Of a stretch of 64,000 bases of DNA, positions 1 to 11,398 are shown one piece after another. The position numbers were made by a program, and so were the translations under genes. The DNA is from Blepharisma stoltei (lineage: Eukaryota > Ciliophora > Heterotrichea > Heterotrichida > Blepharismidae): assembly GCA_914767885.1 (NCBI GenBank), contig CAJZBQ010000013.1, positions 620,001 to 684,000 of the forward strand. The letters run 5' to 3'. Each line of letters opens with the position of its first letter. Positions within the stretch are counted from its first letter, which is position 1. The notes below the pieces were generated by a model. The model had not been told where the DNA came from, ran no database searches, and saw nothing but the letters and a program-made list of their open reading frames with translations.

Positions 1-1782
1 AGTTGATCTAAAGGCTGACAAAAGTTCAAATTGTTTACGAATTCCTTTCAATTTCACCAATTTTTCAGCTGGTGTCGATAAATACGCTTCTTTGAGCGGC
101 AATACTAGATGCTGTATATATTTTACCTTTATTGAGTTCAATTGTACTTCTGAGCAAGCAATCATTTTTAGTTCATTTGTAGATTGTTTTTCTAAATCCA
201 AAGTATTTTTCAATTCTTCAATAAGTTTATATTGTTTTAGCTTGAAACTTTCTTCATCTTTTATATCCGAATTTTCTGAAGCCTTATTAGCTACTGAAGA
301 TTTTTTACAAATTGACTGGAAAAAGTTTTGGAACATTTCTTTTGCTGTTTCATTGCAAATCTGGCTTATTCGGTTGTGAGAGCTGAGCTCTTCTTGCCAA
401 TTTAAACCTACTTGGCTAGCTTTTCAAAGCTCTCCTGTACAATCGGGCAATGATGGGCCAAGAGAATTTTTCAGGACGTTTTTATAATGATTATGAAATG
501 AGCAATGATCTGCTGCTATAAAAGAGTCAGAAACAGTCCCAGATCGTTTTATAGGGTTTAATTGCTTTCTTTTAGGCTCGATGCTTTGGGATTTTCTTTG
601 TGTTTTTAAGTTGCTGAATGTTCGATTTAAATTTATATTTTTAAGGCTATCAAGCTGTCTTTCAGTTATTAAGGAAGATAAGCACCCTTCTCATTTGCAA
701 ACATTATTAAAGGAAGTATTTGTTCATTTTGGCTTATTATGGCTTGTTTTTATCTGTACAAGTCAATTTTTTGAATAAGTTCCTGATGATAAATATATTG
801 AATCTTTTACTATGATATATCCATACTTTAATTTCGAGGACAATTTGTATGAATCTGGAAATGATTCCTTCTGCATTTGGGGTTGTGGATTATTTTCTAT
901 ATAAACCTGTATTAATTCTGACACTTCTGAAGCTGATAGTGGCCGTAAAAAAGCTTGCAGATTTTTTTTGCAAGAAGCATAAAAATTTTCTTTTTCGATT
1001 ACATAAAATGATTTTAAAGCAGAAGGAGCCGATTGACTAAATTTCGAAGCCTGAGGTAATTGAAGGAGTTGCTTTATAGAAGCTGGCTCCAGTATTGAGC
1101 TTTGATTATTGTACTCTACAAGGAGATTATTACCTAGAAATTTAAAAGTCGAAAGCTCAATTGAAATTACTTTTGTATTTACATCTTCCTCATATGTAAG
1201 TGGCTCAAATGCTGAAAACCATGATGAAATTCCTATGGATTTTTCTTCTCTTGGGTCATAATATATAAACAACGTTAAAGGTGTTCTAGTTACTTCTCTA
1301 TGCATTTCTAAGCATACTCGTGATAAAAAACTTCCATCTTTTATTTCAAAGTCTTTAATGGAATGCTGGCTGGTGATTTTTCTTGTTTCAGTCAATGTTA
1401 AAAATTGATTTATGATGGCTTCAATTTGCGAGCTTAGTTGGAAATTGCCTGAGATTTCAACTTTTCTATCAGCGCTGGCCTGGAATCCTCTTCTATATCC
1501 TAATGCAGGGCTATATCCATAATCTTCTATTGACACTATGTTCTTCACCACTATGCTTGCCTTCAAAGAATTCTCAATAATTCCTTTAATTTCGTCTTTA
1601 ACATTTCATGATGGCTCTGTGACTGTAACTTTTCTTGCACATAAAGATAACAGATGATAAATAAACCTCTTCCACAAGAATTCATCTTGTAAATCTTCAC
1701 TTTTAGTTTTATTTAACGATTTGGCATGATCAATCATAAAATATGCTTGTCTCTTTTCCTTTTCAATAATATAGCTGAGCAT
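1..1782 (-). CDS. Uncharacterised protein, 3' end beyond the window edge
   Basis: One reading frame stays open from the ATG at 1780-1782 to the left edge (about 594 codons) if TGA is read as Trp; at least five in-frame TGA codons occur (for example at 763-765) and no TAA or TAG. I do not recognise a family. The N-terminal 300 residues look globular with mixed charge; the C-terminal part is rich in Lys, Glu and Leu and may be helical. The start is tentative: the frame remains open for about 12 codons upstream of this ATG until TAG TAA at the edge of a MITE. The upstream neighbour (2364-2837) could only be the same gene if an unrecognised insert were removed, because I found no TA junction that joins them in frame. 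Confidence 0.7.
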
Positions 1783-1832
1783 CCTTATGGATTGCTCGAG
1801 ACTTCAAGTTCTACTGCCAAATGGAAAGCTTT

Positions 1833-2223
1833 ACTAACTCCCCCCCCCCCCTCCGTGAGCGAACAAAAAAATTTTGTTCACTCACGGAGGGGGGTTAATT
1901 TTTTTTTTTTAAATAAAATTTATATATAAATTTTATAAAAAATTTTTTTTTCGAAATTTAAAAAAATCCTAATTTGCAAAAATTGGGAAGCAAATATTAA
2001 TTTAATTTGCAAAATTTATGTTTTAAAACGCAATTTGTTTAAAATTAAACAGAATTAGCTCTAGATTTCATTATACTAATTATCACTTATATATCAAAAT
2101 TTTTTTCCATTAAAATTTTTTCTATTAAAAAAATTTTTGTTCGCTCACGGAGGGTGGGTTTTTGGTCAAAAAATGGTGATTTTTCTAATGGTTTTGTTCG
2201 CTCACGGAGGGGGGGGGGGGGAG
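1833..2223. mobile_element. MITE, GTGAGCGAAC family, full-length copy
   Basis: About 390 bp bounded by TA on both sides (TAACTCC at the left, GGGAGTA at the right). The left end is a hairpin built from CTCCGTGAGCGAACAAA and its inverse. The right end carries two further copies of the motif about 55 bp apart. The AT-rich core (2030-2100) contains the conserved block GAATTAGCTCTAGATTTCAT seen in other copies of the family. Excision at TA would leave in-frame stops here, so this copy is probably between genes rather than in an exon. Confidence 0.85.
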
Positions 2224-2237
2224 TAAGCAATTCGAGA

Positions 2238-2311
2238 TGGCAAGTCAGAATTTAATTCGACCGATCTGTGATATTTTGTATATTTATTAAATTGAGGCCT
2301 GACTTGCCAAC
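2238..2311. repeat. Short palindromic element
   Basis: Inverted repeats TGGCAAGTCAG and CTGACTTGCCA flank about 50 bp of AT-rich DNA. It sits directly beside the MITE. The spacing and palindromic ends resemble short ciliate IESs, but no flanking coding frame is available to test it. Confidence 0.4.
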
Positions 2312-2363
2312 AAGGTTAATTTGCAAGCTCTCCATTGTCAGCGGACTCGAAAGCTTTAGCAAT

Positions 2364-2837
2364 TTATAGGGATGATCAAGTTATATCTAATGATAAAAGG
2401 ATTCACTTGCGGGCTTCATCTAAAGAAGTTTTCAGAATTTTTTTGGATATTTTATTCATTAATTCTGCTTCGAGCCTGCCTTTCATCATAAACGATTTCA
2501 GTAATGATGCAAATTTTTTTTCTAATTCAGATTTATCAGGGAGATTATAAGGTTTTTTTACAATTTTTTCAAGTTTAAGCTCATAACTTCAATGAATTTT
2601 TTGAGAGATATCGCGGCTCGAGCTTGATAGCTGTGAAAGGAAAAAACCAACTGCTCGTTCAATGGGGATTTCTGAACTTGTTGTATTTATGGGGTTATTT
2701 GAGTTTAAATGGTGCTCCAGTGACGAAAATAGATGAGGGAAAACAGATTCCTCTGAGTAGGCCTCAGAAATAGATTGGGAGTCATCTTCAAAATCATCTG
2801 CATAGTCTGAAGAATCAGTCAAAAATTCAAAAGACAT
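2364..2837 (-). CDS. Small uncharacterised acidic protein (157 aa)
   Basis: Starts with ATG at 2835-2837 and ends at TAA 2364-2366 once three TGA codons are read as Trp. The N-terminal 45 residues are very acidic and Ser-rich; a helical, charged region follows around residues 85-140. I do not recognise a family; the helical block loosely recalls centrosomal FOP/OFD1 N-termini, but that is too weak to name. It may be the 5' part of the gene to the left if an unrecognised insert lies between them. Confidence 0.5.
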
Positions 2838-3224
2838 ATTAATTAATCTTACTTAACATTATAGAAATCTTCATAATAACCCTAAACATAATTATCGATT
2901 TTTAGCAAAAACAATAGAGAAATTTTGTTTACAAACATGACTAACTTTAAATGATATAAAGTTTTGAATTAGGGCAAATATTTAATAAGATATTTATTTC
3001 AAACAAAACAGTATAAAAAATTTATGATTTATTTTTAATTAAATACGCTGATTTATTTTAAAGCTGCGCTGCTACATAAATCATGTATCTATCTTCGAAA
3101 TCAAACCAAAATTTTTTATTCGATAATTAATCAAGTAATTTCTGCTATTTTATATTATGAAAATTACCATTTATATTGTCATAAGTTAAAAACGTTAACT
3201 TACTCATATAATATCTAAGATTCT
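2838..3224. other. AT-rich intergenic stretch, nothing recognised
   Basis: No open frame with coding character and no repeat of note up to the retroelement at 3236. Confidence 0.5.
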
Positions 3225-3235
3225 TAAGACTTATG

Positions 3236-3727
3236 TACACAATTAAAATGGCGAGCCATCCGACCCGTCCTTCTCCCTTACCCTCAGGGAACACGGGGTT
3301 AAGAAGTAAACGGGGCCTGGATATTGTGTCCAGGGTAGGTTTTTTTACCTTGGTCGGGACACCACGACAAGGTTTTTTGCCTCTCACAAAGACGAGAAGA
3401 CCAGAGCCGCAGAATCAGGAGTCACACTTCAGGACTAGAAGGAAGTGAGGAAGCTTGTAGTGGAGCTTGGGGACCTGAAGAAGACTCCGGAAGGCTACTT
3501 TTCCCCTCCCCAGAAAGGACGGCGCCGGGTCACTAGACCCTGATCAAAGGAGTACCTGGGTGAGTCTCCCTGTCAGATGGCGACGTCACCATTTTTTGGT
3601 GACGTCGACAGAAAATGGAGTGAGCAACAGAGCCGGTGCATAGGGTGCAAGCCTGAAGCTGGCAGAGCTGGGTAGAGGCTGAAATAAACCTCCGTGACCC
3701 GCTAAAACTAATTAATCTAATCTAATC
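3236..3727 (+). mobile_element. Short GC-rich retroelement-like insertion (R1)
   Basis: A GC-rich island of 492 bp in AT-rich DNA, flanked by an 11-bp direct repeat TAAGACTTATG (3225-3235 and 3728-3738). It starts with AATTAAAATGGCG and ends in a (TAATC)n tail. Target-site duplication of this size plus a simple 3' tail is the signature of target-primed reverse transcription (SINE or short LINE). No reverse transcriptase is encoded, so it is non-autonomous. Confidence 0.8.
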
Positions 3728-3920
3728 TAAGACTTATGACTGCATCGAATATTTTCACTTTTTCCATAAGATAATAAAATGTGCAAAAAGCATGCATTCT
3801 ATTATAGCTTAATTATTGTGTCCAGAATTGCATTTAATATTAAGACTTCTAATGAATTTAATTTTTCAGGATGTTGAATTAATGGTCATTGATTTAGATA
3901 ATTAATTATATGAGAAAATT

Positions 3921-4214
3921 ATGGAGATTGGCTTCGAATGAATTATATTTAAAATGATAATTATAAATCTCGTAGTCCGCATATGTTGCTGTCGCTGAAC
4001 AAGCACTAAAATCTCGAGTGATGAAACTCAAACAAAAACGCTCAAAGAACTTGGGAAAAATAAAAAGCCTGAAGATTTTCAGACAATAATCATCAGACTT
4101 GATACTGAAGGAAACCAGAATGAAATCAGTGAGCACAACAGCACACTTCAAATTGCTAGAAAAGACTCTCACCCTCTTTCAGGGTATGTTTTTCCAAGAA
4201 TTGACAATAATTAA
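3921..4214 (+). CDS. Small single-pass membrane protein candidate (97 aa)
   Basis: Found only when TGA is read as Trp (two TGA codons); ATG at 3921 and TAA at 4212-4214. A hydrophobic segment of about 20 residues near the N-terminus ends in Arg and a run of Cys (ICCCRW), followed by a hydrophilic Lys, Glu and Asn-rich tail. This suggests a type of small membrane protein with a cytosolic tail, possibly palmitoylated. No family recognised. Codon composition of the tail looks genuine, but the call rests on one short frame. Confidence 0.45.
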
Positions 4215-4343
4215 TGAGTTTAACAAAAGTTGTACAAAACTCAATTTTTTACCAAGAATACTCCTTTAAAATGTTTAAATAATCTCAAATCTTTTTTAAA
4301 TAAAATAATTTTTTGTTTGTAATTTATCTTCAATGCAATTCGT

Positions 4344-4796
4344 TTATTGTTTTGTCATTACTCCAGTATGCTGCCTAAGATCTTCTACTTGTTTTATTAA
4401 TGAATTCATCTACATAATCATTACATCTTGATAAATTGCATCAATTTGCTTTGCTAATTCCTCTTCTGCAATTTCACAAATTTTCGAACAGTCTGAAGCT
4501 CTTGGCCAATCCTCAGGCAAAACATCTTCTCCACGCAGTCTTTTTAGCTGCGAGGCAAGGTGCTTTGATTCATTTAAGATATTCCTTAATTTATCTAATT
4601 GAAAGTCACCTTCTTGAAGCGATGGGAAATTTTCTTTATCAAAGCTATCAAAAGAGATCACAGGGCTTCTATTACGATTTCGCCTTGTTGAAGGCATAGG
4701 AGATGAGAATCTTTCTGAGTTTACTGCAACGTTGTCAGATACTATTGATTGAATTTCTTTTTCTGTTCTCAATTTGTCACAAAAACAATTTCCCAT
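4344..4796 (-). CDS. Small MGNCFC protein with a 15-nt intron
   Basis: ATG at 4794-4796. The frame hits TAG at 4410-4412, but the 15 nt from 4410 to 4424 form a GT..AG intron of exactly the size typical of heterotrichs; removing it extends the protein by 18 residues to TAA at 4344-4346 (145 aa in total). The N-terminus MGNCFC has Gly2 plus Cys4 and Cys6, the pattern for N-myristoylation with palmitoylation, so it probably sits at a membrane. The rest is charged and helical. No family recognised. Confidence 0.7.
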
Positions 4797-5006
4797 AATT
4801 TAAATTGTGAATTCGTTCTTATTTTGAATTATCGCTAAAATCTGCACAAAATAGCTTCAAAATACAGAAAACCCTAAAAGCATCAAATTATGATTAAAGT
4901 TTTAATGATGATTTCAGAATTTAGCCTACTAATTATCAGATATTTTTCAAATTCTAGATTAAAATTTAGGCATGATCCAATATGATATAAATAGTAATTG
5001 TGAAGT

Positions 5007-5966
5007 ATGAGCACAAATTGTTTATCCGAACTTTGTGAAGAACTTCAAGAAGCCCTCAGCAAAATTTACAATGAATACCTTCAAGATTTTAGGAAACGCA
5101 AAGCTCAACGCTCAGAAAATCTTCGCCCATCAGACCCTCCTGAGCAATATCAGCTCGTCGTAGAAACAAACTACCGCAATGAGCTAACACAAAAAGTGAA
5201 GCAAATAGTTCATCAAGAATCCTTAAACTCGATCTATCGCATTTTTTACGACGCTGTCCATCAATTTGTCTCTGATATTTTCACTGACTTAAAATCCCTT
5301 GATTCTCAAAACTCCATTCTTAGAATTCTATGTCTGGCTGAAGCCTTTCACACAGTTGAAAACTCAGCACGAGAACTGGGAAAAATCACAACTGGGATTT
5401 TTGAAAGAGAGGCTACGTCTATTACTTGTGAAAACGTAACAAAACTTGCCTTTTTTGACAAGGTTTTAAAGCATTTTGATGATTTAATAGAGTCTGCTGC
5501 ATCTATGGGTGACAAAACTGAAGTAGTGAATGATGTAATTAATTTGAATCTTGAGCTGAGATCTTTAAGCAATAGACTTAGATCTATTTCAAAAAGCTCA
5601 GGCAAAGTATTTAAAGAGGACTCTCAGAGGCTGAATTCAAAACTTATTTTAAGTGGAGAAGACAATTGCAATGATGATGTTTCGAATATGAGTATAGATG
5701 ATATCGTTTCATTCATAAATGGTGAATCGAAAGATATGAAAAAGAAAAGACGGTCTAGAGGCAAAAAGAGGAGCAAGGCATCTACAGCAAGCACGTCTGG
5801 GTCACCTAAATCTGCTCATACAGACATAGAGTATCCTGAGCTTGAAAGAGAGATTGAAGAATTCAGCAAAAGGCTGGAATTCACGATGAAATCGCCGAGA
5901 CTGAAACCAAAATATACAGAAGAGTGGCTCAAGCATTTGAGAGAACAAATAAATAAAAATCAATAG
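5007..5966 (+). CDS. Uncharacterised 319-aa protein with basic tail
   Basis: A clean frame with ATG at 5007, TAA at 5964-5966 and no internal TGA. The first 200 residues are predicted to be mostly helical. Around residues 245-260 there is a strongly basic stretch (KKKRRSRGKKRSK) that could be a nuclear localisation signal, followed by a Ser/Thr-rich linker and a final charged helix. I do not recognise the family. Only 12 nt separate its stop from the DNAAF11 start, which shows how tightly genes are packed here. Confidence 0.8.
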   Translation: MSTNCLSELCEELQEALSKIYNEYLQDFRKRKAQRSENLRPSDPPEQYQLVVETNYRNELTQKVKQIVHQESLNSIYRIFYDAVHQFVSDIFTDLKSLDSQNSILRILCLAEAFHTVENSARELGKITTGIFEREATSITCENVTKLAFFDKVLKHFDDLIESAASMGDKTEVVNDVINLNLELRSLSNRLRSISKSSGKVFKEDSQRLNSKLILSGEDNCNDDVSNMSIDDIVSFINGESKDMKKKRRSRGKKRSKASTASTSGSPKSAHTDIEYPELEREIEEFSKRLEFTMKSPRLKPKYTEEWLKHLREQINKNQ

Positions 5967-5978
5967 GTTCTTATTAAA

Positions 5979-7178
5979 ATGGTTAGAATAACTCCAGAAC
6001 TTTTGAGAAAGAGGGCTGAGCACAATGAGGGCGAGCTCTCAACTTTAGAAGAAGTTACTCTGCACCAGTATGATATAGAGAAAATTGAGATTTTGGATAA
6101 ATGCTGCAGGCATTTGAAGATTCTTTATCTGCAAAACAACATTATTCCGAAGATGGAAAATTTAAACAAATTAAAAGAATTGGAGTATTTGAATTTGGCT
6201 GTAAACAATGTCAAAGTTATTGAAGGAATTGATAGGTGTGAAAGCTTGAAAAAGCTGGACTTGACGCTAAATTTTATTGAGATTGATGACTTGGAAGCAA
6301 GCTTAAGACACTTAGGACAAGTCAGCACAATTGAGCAACTCTATATGACAGGAAATCCCTGCACTGATTGGCAAGGGTTTAGAGAACTCACAATATCACT
6401 TGTTCCACAATTAAATCAATTAGACGGAAAAGATATAACACATACTGAAAGACTGGCAGCCTTACAAGTTCTTAATGAAAGACTGGATGAGCTTAAAGAA
6501 GCTATTGAAATAAAGCACCAGAATCCGGAGCTCTACAAAAGGCATTACACAATTGAGAGCAGAGTTGAGCAAGCAAAAGAAAACGAAAGGATTCAAGAAG
6601 AAAAAGACAAAACACAGCAGGAATCTGATGAAAAGCAATATGGTATTTCCTAGACAGGAATCAAAAATCTCCCTCCTCCTCCAGTTTACAATCAAAACGG
6701 AGAAATCCGTCAATGCAACCAAGGAAATTATGATTATGAATTCTATGAAAAACATGATGGAGGTGTTCAATATATTGTCCTCGATATAAAAGTCCCACGC
6801 TACCTTGAAACTTCCCAAATAGGACTTGATTTAAATCCAAATTATGTACGATTAGATATTAAAGGAAAAATCACACAATTAAGATTCCCATGCGAAATTA
6901 AAGTAGAAGAAAGCAGAGCACTTAGATCACAGACAAGTGGCAGCTTGCAATTGGTAATGCCAAAAACAAAAAATGATGCTGTTCCGTACTTTTTTTTGAA
7001 AGAAGAACTAGAGAAGAAAAAGAAGGAAGAAAAAAGAGAAATTAGCAGAGGGGAAACTAGGATTTTGAAAAATGAAAATAAGCAGACACAAGAAGAAGCA
7101 AAGCAGCCAATTAGGAAACGGTTGGAGGAGCCTGAAGAGCCTTGGGAAGATGATCCTTCAGTGCCTGATTTAGAATAA
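5979..7178 (+). CDS. DNAAF11: Dynein axonemal assembly factor 11 (LRRC6/tilB)
   Basis: 394 aa after removing a 15-nt GT..AG intron at 6643-6657. The start MVRITPELLRKRAEHNEGEL is very close to the conserved start of LRRC6. Residues about 20-140 contain leucine-rich repeats (LKILYLQNN, LEYLNLAVNN, LKKLDLTLNFI) and an LRR cap (GNPC.DW..FR). After the intron comes a CS-like beta domain (about residues 260-330) and a charged tail. The family acts in the cytoplasm with HSP90 co-chaperones to preassemble dynein arms, which fits a ciliate. Without the intron the protein would stop after 224 residues, losing the CS-like domain. Confidence 0.95.
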
Positions 7179-7309
7179 ACATGATTTATGAACATATCAA
7201 TTGGCTTCATTATTGCTTTTATTTTTTAAGAAAATATATTTAAGATAAATCAAATTATCTACTTATCAATATCGGGTGTTAATGCTCCGTTGAATAATCC
7301 TCCAAGCAT

Positions 7310-7876
7310 AATTAAAATATGGCGTCTTCGTCTGGGTGTGGCCTCACGGCCATACATACTCGACTCATATTTTAATTATATCCGGCAAGGTTTTGCCATT
7401 CCGGACATGAGCAACAATGCCATGGTAAGCAATTCTGCAGTGCAGAGCCTGCCCATGCTCAATGACCAGAATGGTTTTTCTCCTCGAGAGAGAAGGGAGT
7501 CCAGGTATGGAAAGGGTAAGCCCAGCAGAGTCTACAGGCAATGCCTAGACCATTCGGGCAATTACCTAGCGTGAAACTGGGCGTTACGTCCCAGGACTTG
7601 GAATTTCCCTTTTTGCCGAAAGGTGACCAGAAATTCCATTTTTTTGAATTTCGGAAAGCCAACTCTCGTAACTCAAGCAGCAGCCGCAGAAGCCCATAAC
7701 CCGCCCACTCAACACTAAGCCTCGAGAAACCGTGGGAAGGGAGGAGATGTATGTCCTGGTGACTGGTTTATATGGCCAGTTTGGACTATATCACAAAGCA
7801 GGTGAACCCTAATATTGGGTCCTTGGTGACTGCGTCAACACTACGGCAGAAGCCTGTAAATATTAAGTTAAGTTAA
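7310..7876 (+). mobile_element. Short GC-rich retroelement, family A (R2)
   Basis: 567 bp flanked by a perfect 18-bp duplication starting GAATAATCCTCC (7292-7309 and 7877-7894). The 5' end is AATTAAAATATGGCG and the 3' end a (GTTAA)n tail. It shares blocks such as GGCGTTACGTCC with R3, R4, R7 and R10. No protein with recognisable domains is encoded. Confidence 0.85.
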
Positions 7877-7894
7877 GAATAATCCTCCAAGCAT

Positions 7895-8210
7895 TTCTTC
7901 ATTTAAAGACATCCTAACTCTCCCATTTAAGAGCGAGCTAAAACATTAGAAAAATGCTATTTTTGGTAAAATTAACTCCTTTAAGAGATTGTAAAAAAAA
8001 ATTCTAAACAAAAATTTTAAAAAGATATATTTATATATAATTAATAATTCTTGGAATAAGATCACTAACTAATCCTATATAATTATAGGAAGCTTGCGTT
8101 CTTAAATACAAATTCATAAATTAAATTAGAATTTTCTTTTCAATTCTGCAAATGAATTTTTTAAAATACTACAGCAAATTTTATAATATATATAATTTTT
8201 AAAAAAATTA
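7895..8210. other. AT-rich intergenic stretch, nothing recognised
   Basis: Spacer downstream of R2 and of the convergent gene 8211-9510; no feature seen. Confidence 0.5.
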
Positions 8211-9510
8211 TTAGAAAGGAAAATCTTGCTTACTTATAAAGGAAGGCGTAAGTGGATTTCTTTCGTTTGGTTTTTTTATTCTTTCTTGTATCTTAAATCT
8301 TAAAGGATCAAAGACACTGAGTGGCTTTGATTCAATTGATTTTCTCTTTTTAAGAAAAGGAAAGGGCGATGTCTGCTTTCTAGGTTCTTCGTCAAATCTA
8401 GTTTTTAAAATGTGCTCAGGGGTTGGTGAAGTAGATTTCATTAATTTTAAGGCTGCATTTCTCATATTTACCCTTTTCTCAAGGTTTTCATCTTTAGGAG
8501 AAGTTAGCGCAATATTTTTTTTCCCTTCAGCATCATACGAAATTTTTGTTTTAATTGCAAGCTGCTTTGTTACAACTCTAACCCCTGGTTTATTTTTCGG
8601 GGTTGGTGACGCTTTAGTAGCTTCGCTGACTAAAGTGCTAAGACTGATATTGTTTGAGTCTTCAAGCTTTGATGATTGATCATACAAACTTGGTTCAGTC
8701 TGCATATGCAGGTACTGACTCTCCCCATCAATTCTTCTCCACTGCTCCACGATACTTTCAATTGTCCCCAATATTTCTTGATTATTTGAACCTTCTTTCC
8801 CGATGTTTAAATTTATATATAATTTTCTCAGTTCAACCCCTAAAGCTTCTTCAGAATATTCACTTTCCGTCTGAACTTCTACATCTTTTCATTTTTCAGG
8901 GTCTATTTCGCTTAATGAGCTCAGAGTTTGCTGGTTATTTTCTTCACTCCCCCTCTATTAGTAAGGAAACCATTAGAAAATTCCATTTTTTTGAGACAGT
9001 GAAGAGCAATTTTTTAAAATGAAAATTTTTATTTGCATATAATAATGAAATCACTAGCTAATTTTATTAAAATTTAAGCATTGTATTTAAAACATAACTT
9101 TTTTATATATTTAAAATTAGATTTTTTACTTTTAATTATTGAAAAATGAGAATTTTAAAAAAATAATATTAAATTATTTATATATAATTTTTTCAAAAAA
9201 CCTACCCCCGTCCATGGGAGAAAGGGTTAGTTTCTAAACCATTTGTTTGTGAATCTTTAAATTCTATTGGTTCTGTTTGAATCTCTTGAGTAGGATTTAA
9301 ATTTTCTATTGAAGTTTCAGCTGTAATTTTTTTACATTGAGGATCTGGAAAAAAGTTAAAGCCTTTAAGATTTTCTACTGATAAAATTGTTTTTACTGTA
9401 TTAGGTTTTTGAATTTGATTATAAGGCATCGAGCCTGTAGTAAGTGATCTTGAAATTGGTTTATCAAGAGTTCCTGGATTTTGTTCTAAGGTACTTGATC
9501 CACAACCCAT
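8211..9510 (-). CDS. MGCGSS protein (335 aa) interrupted by one IES
   Basis: The ATG at 9508-9510 gives MGCGSS, a likely N-myristoylation and palmitoylation signal. The frame is broken by an insert at 8933-9224. Removing it at the 5-bp repeat GGTTA (TAACC on this strand) joins Asn-Gln-Gln in frame and leaves 336 codons, a multiple of three. The joined protein is Ser, Pro and Lys-rich with short helical parts and ends at 8211. No family recognised. The membrane-anchoring N-terminus resembles those of four other genes in this window. Confidence 0.7.
8933..9224. mobile_element. IES in exon (292 bp), MITE-like
   Basis: Flanked by the direct repeat GGTTA (8933-8937 and 9225-9229). The ends carry CACTCCCCC and GGGAGAAAGGG, and the left part has the ACCATTAGAAAATTCCAT block of the GTGAGCGAAC MITE family, so it is probably a decayed member. 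Excision restores the frame of the host gene. Confidence 0.75.
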
Positions 9511-9577
9511 ATTTTTTATTATTTTTTCTTTTGTACTAAAGGAATTATCTCTGATTTTAAAAATAGCTAAATTAAAT

Positions 9578-11398
9578 TTAGAGATGAAGCTGCTGGGCCA
9601 AGTCATGAAGTTCAGCATCCTCTGGATGGTGGCTAAGCAAAAGTCTTGCCATTTTTTGAGCATCTTTAGCAGAGTAAACTTCTTGGTTCGCTAGGTGGCA
9701 CCTAATAAGCCCTTTTCCAGCCCTCAGCAAAGGTTTTTGTTTATAAAGAATATCAGTGAATTTCAAGAAGTTCTCATAGGAATTAAAATTCATTTTTCTC
9801 ATAACATAAAAGTGAAAATCACATTGGTCATCAAACATATCTGAATATTGCTTATCAACCCATTCAAATTCCGCTTTAGCTTTTGCAAATTCTCCTAGAC
9901 GAAGGTAAGCCTCAGCCATTTCGTTTTCAACCCAAGTGCTTTGCATGTCGTGAGTATTTAATTCTCCTCTTTCTCTTGAGAACAGACCAAGTAACTCTTC
10001 TGCTTGTGCAGGCTGATTGTTTCTAAAGAGATATTTAGCACTCTTATTGTTGAGATATCTGTCAGAGAAATCTAAATTTCTTGCTTCTTCGACTTCGTTG
10101 ATGGCTTCTTGGAGCCTCCCCATATGCTTTAATATTCTACCCTTAGTAAGATATAAATCAGGTACTGTAGGCGTATGATCAATAGCTTGGGTAATTAACT
10201 TTAAAGCATCTTCATGGTTTTTTAAGTAATCTTGTATTTTGCTGTATAGCAATAAAATCCACATTAAGCACTGTGGCTCCTCTTTTGGACCATTTTCGTG
10301 GGTCCACGCATTATATTCGATCACTGCAAAAGATCCTGAAGCTGTAAGCGCTTCAATGTGAGCTTTAATAATGTTTATAATTGTTTCGGCTTTAGCTGGG
10401 GTTTTGAGGAGTCCTTTTATATCTGAAAAAAGTGAAGGAATACCTTTGCGAACTCGTTTGATCATATACCTATCAAAAGCTGCAGGGAATCCTGCTACGT
10501 CTAATAAGTCAAGTTCTAGCCTAAACATCATGGTGCTTCGTGGAAATGCCCCTTGGAGCTCTGTATATAAACCTAAAATTTCTTCAGGATTCTTGCATCT
10601 CTGCAGCATTTCATGATAAATTGAATTTTCTGGGTTTAAATTCAAAAGCTCTCTAACTAGCACTTCAGCCTGTTCTTTTTTCCCTAATTCCAGCAAACAT
10701 CTGACCATTATTTCTTTCCAAAGCACTTGGTCTAATATCCCTGATTTATTTTCATTCAAGCATTTTTCGAGCCCTACATAATTTCTCATATCTTCCAAAA
10801 TTTTTGCCTTATAAAGCAAACTCTCTGAAAGCTCAATTTTGCTTAAGTTTGCTCCCATTGACTTGATTAACGATTCTATCACTTTGCAAGCTTTTTCACC
10901 ATCACCACTTAAGTGTTCAGCGACTGCATAGCTTGCCCAGTTAATCATGACTGTTGGATTTCCTGTCAAAATCGCTAGTCTTGTATCACGAAAAGATTTA
11001 AAGTCTCGAGTTTGGAGCTGCAAAAGGCTCAGATTTCTGACAATAGCTGGGTTTTGTGGACTGATGGTATTGGCTTTTTGTATTGATTTGTAAGCCTCTG
11101 CATAGTTTCTGTCATTATTTTGTATTAAAGAGAGAGAATACCAGCATAAAGCGCTTTTCAAGTTTTTCATTAATCCGCGCTTGGCAAAATCTATTGCTTC
11201 GTCCTTACGGCCTAGAGAGCTTAAAATGTTTCCTTTGAGGGATAAAGCATCACCATTTTCTGGGTAAGTTTCTAAAGCCTTGTCGACGTGCTTAAGGGCT
11301 TTTGCATATTGTCTCTTGTCTATTAGTTGAAGCGCTTGGCGAATGTGCCCTCCTTCTTTTTGTGCAAAGGACTCAGCCACTGCTCCAAATGACTCCAT
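9578..11398 (-). CDS. NAA15: N-alpha-acetyltransferase NatA auxiliary subunit Naa15
   Basis: 606 aa, one uninterrupted frame. The protein is a TPR superhelix from residue about 20 onward (RQYAKALKHVDKALETYPEN, then GRKDEAIDFAKRGL and SALCWYSLSLIQNNDRNY), matching the start of NARP1/Naa15. The family wraps around the catalytic Naa10 and anchors NatA to the ribosome to acetylate N-termini after Met removal. It is shorter than the roughly 850-aa animal proteins and stops after the second TPR block, so the C-terminal extension is missing or reduced. Start chosen at the first ATG before the TPR region. Confidence 0.9.
   Translation of the reverse strand: MESFGAVAESFAQKEGGHIRQALQLIDKRQYAKALKHVDKALETYPENGDALSLKGNILSSLGRKDEAIDFAKRGLMKNLKSALCWYSLSLIQNNDRNYAEAYKSIQKANTISPQNPAIVRNLSLLQLQTRDFKSFRDTRLAILTGNPTVMINWASYAVAEHLSGDGEKACKVIESLIKSMGANLSKIELSESLLYKAKILEDMRNYVGLEKCLNENKSGILDQVLWKEIMVRCLLELGKKEQAEVLVRELLNLNPENSIYHEMLQRCKNPEEILGLYTELQGAFPRSTMMFRLELDLLDVAGFPAAFDRYMIKRVRKGIPSLFSDIKGLLKTPAKAETIINIIKAHIEALTASGSFAVIEYNAWTHENGPKEEPQCLMWILLLYSKIQDYLKNHEDALKLITQAIDHTPTVPDLYLTKGRILKHMGRLQEAINEVEEARNLDFSDRYLNNKSAKYLFRNNQPAQAEELLGLFSRERGELNTHDMQSTWVENEMAEAYLRLGEFAKAKAEFEWVDKQYSDMFDDQCDFHFYVMRKMNFNSYENFLKFTDILYKQKPLLRAGKGLIRCHLANQEVYSAKDAQKMARLLLSHHPEDAELHDLAQQLHL

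Noticed and set aside
3145-3448. Two open frames near 3.3 kb on opposite strands
   Set aside because: Both lie in retroelement R1.
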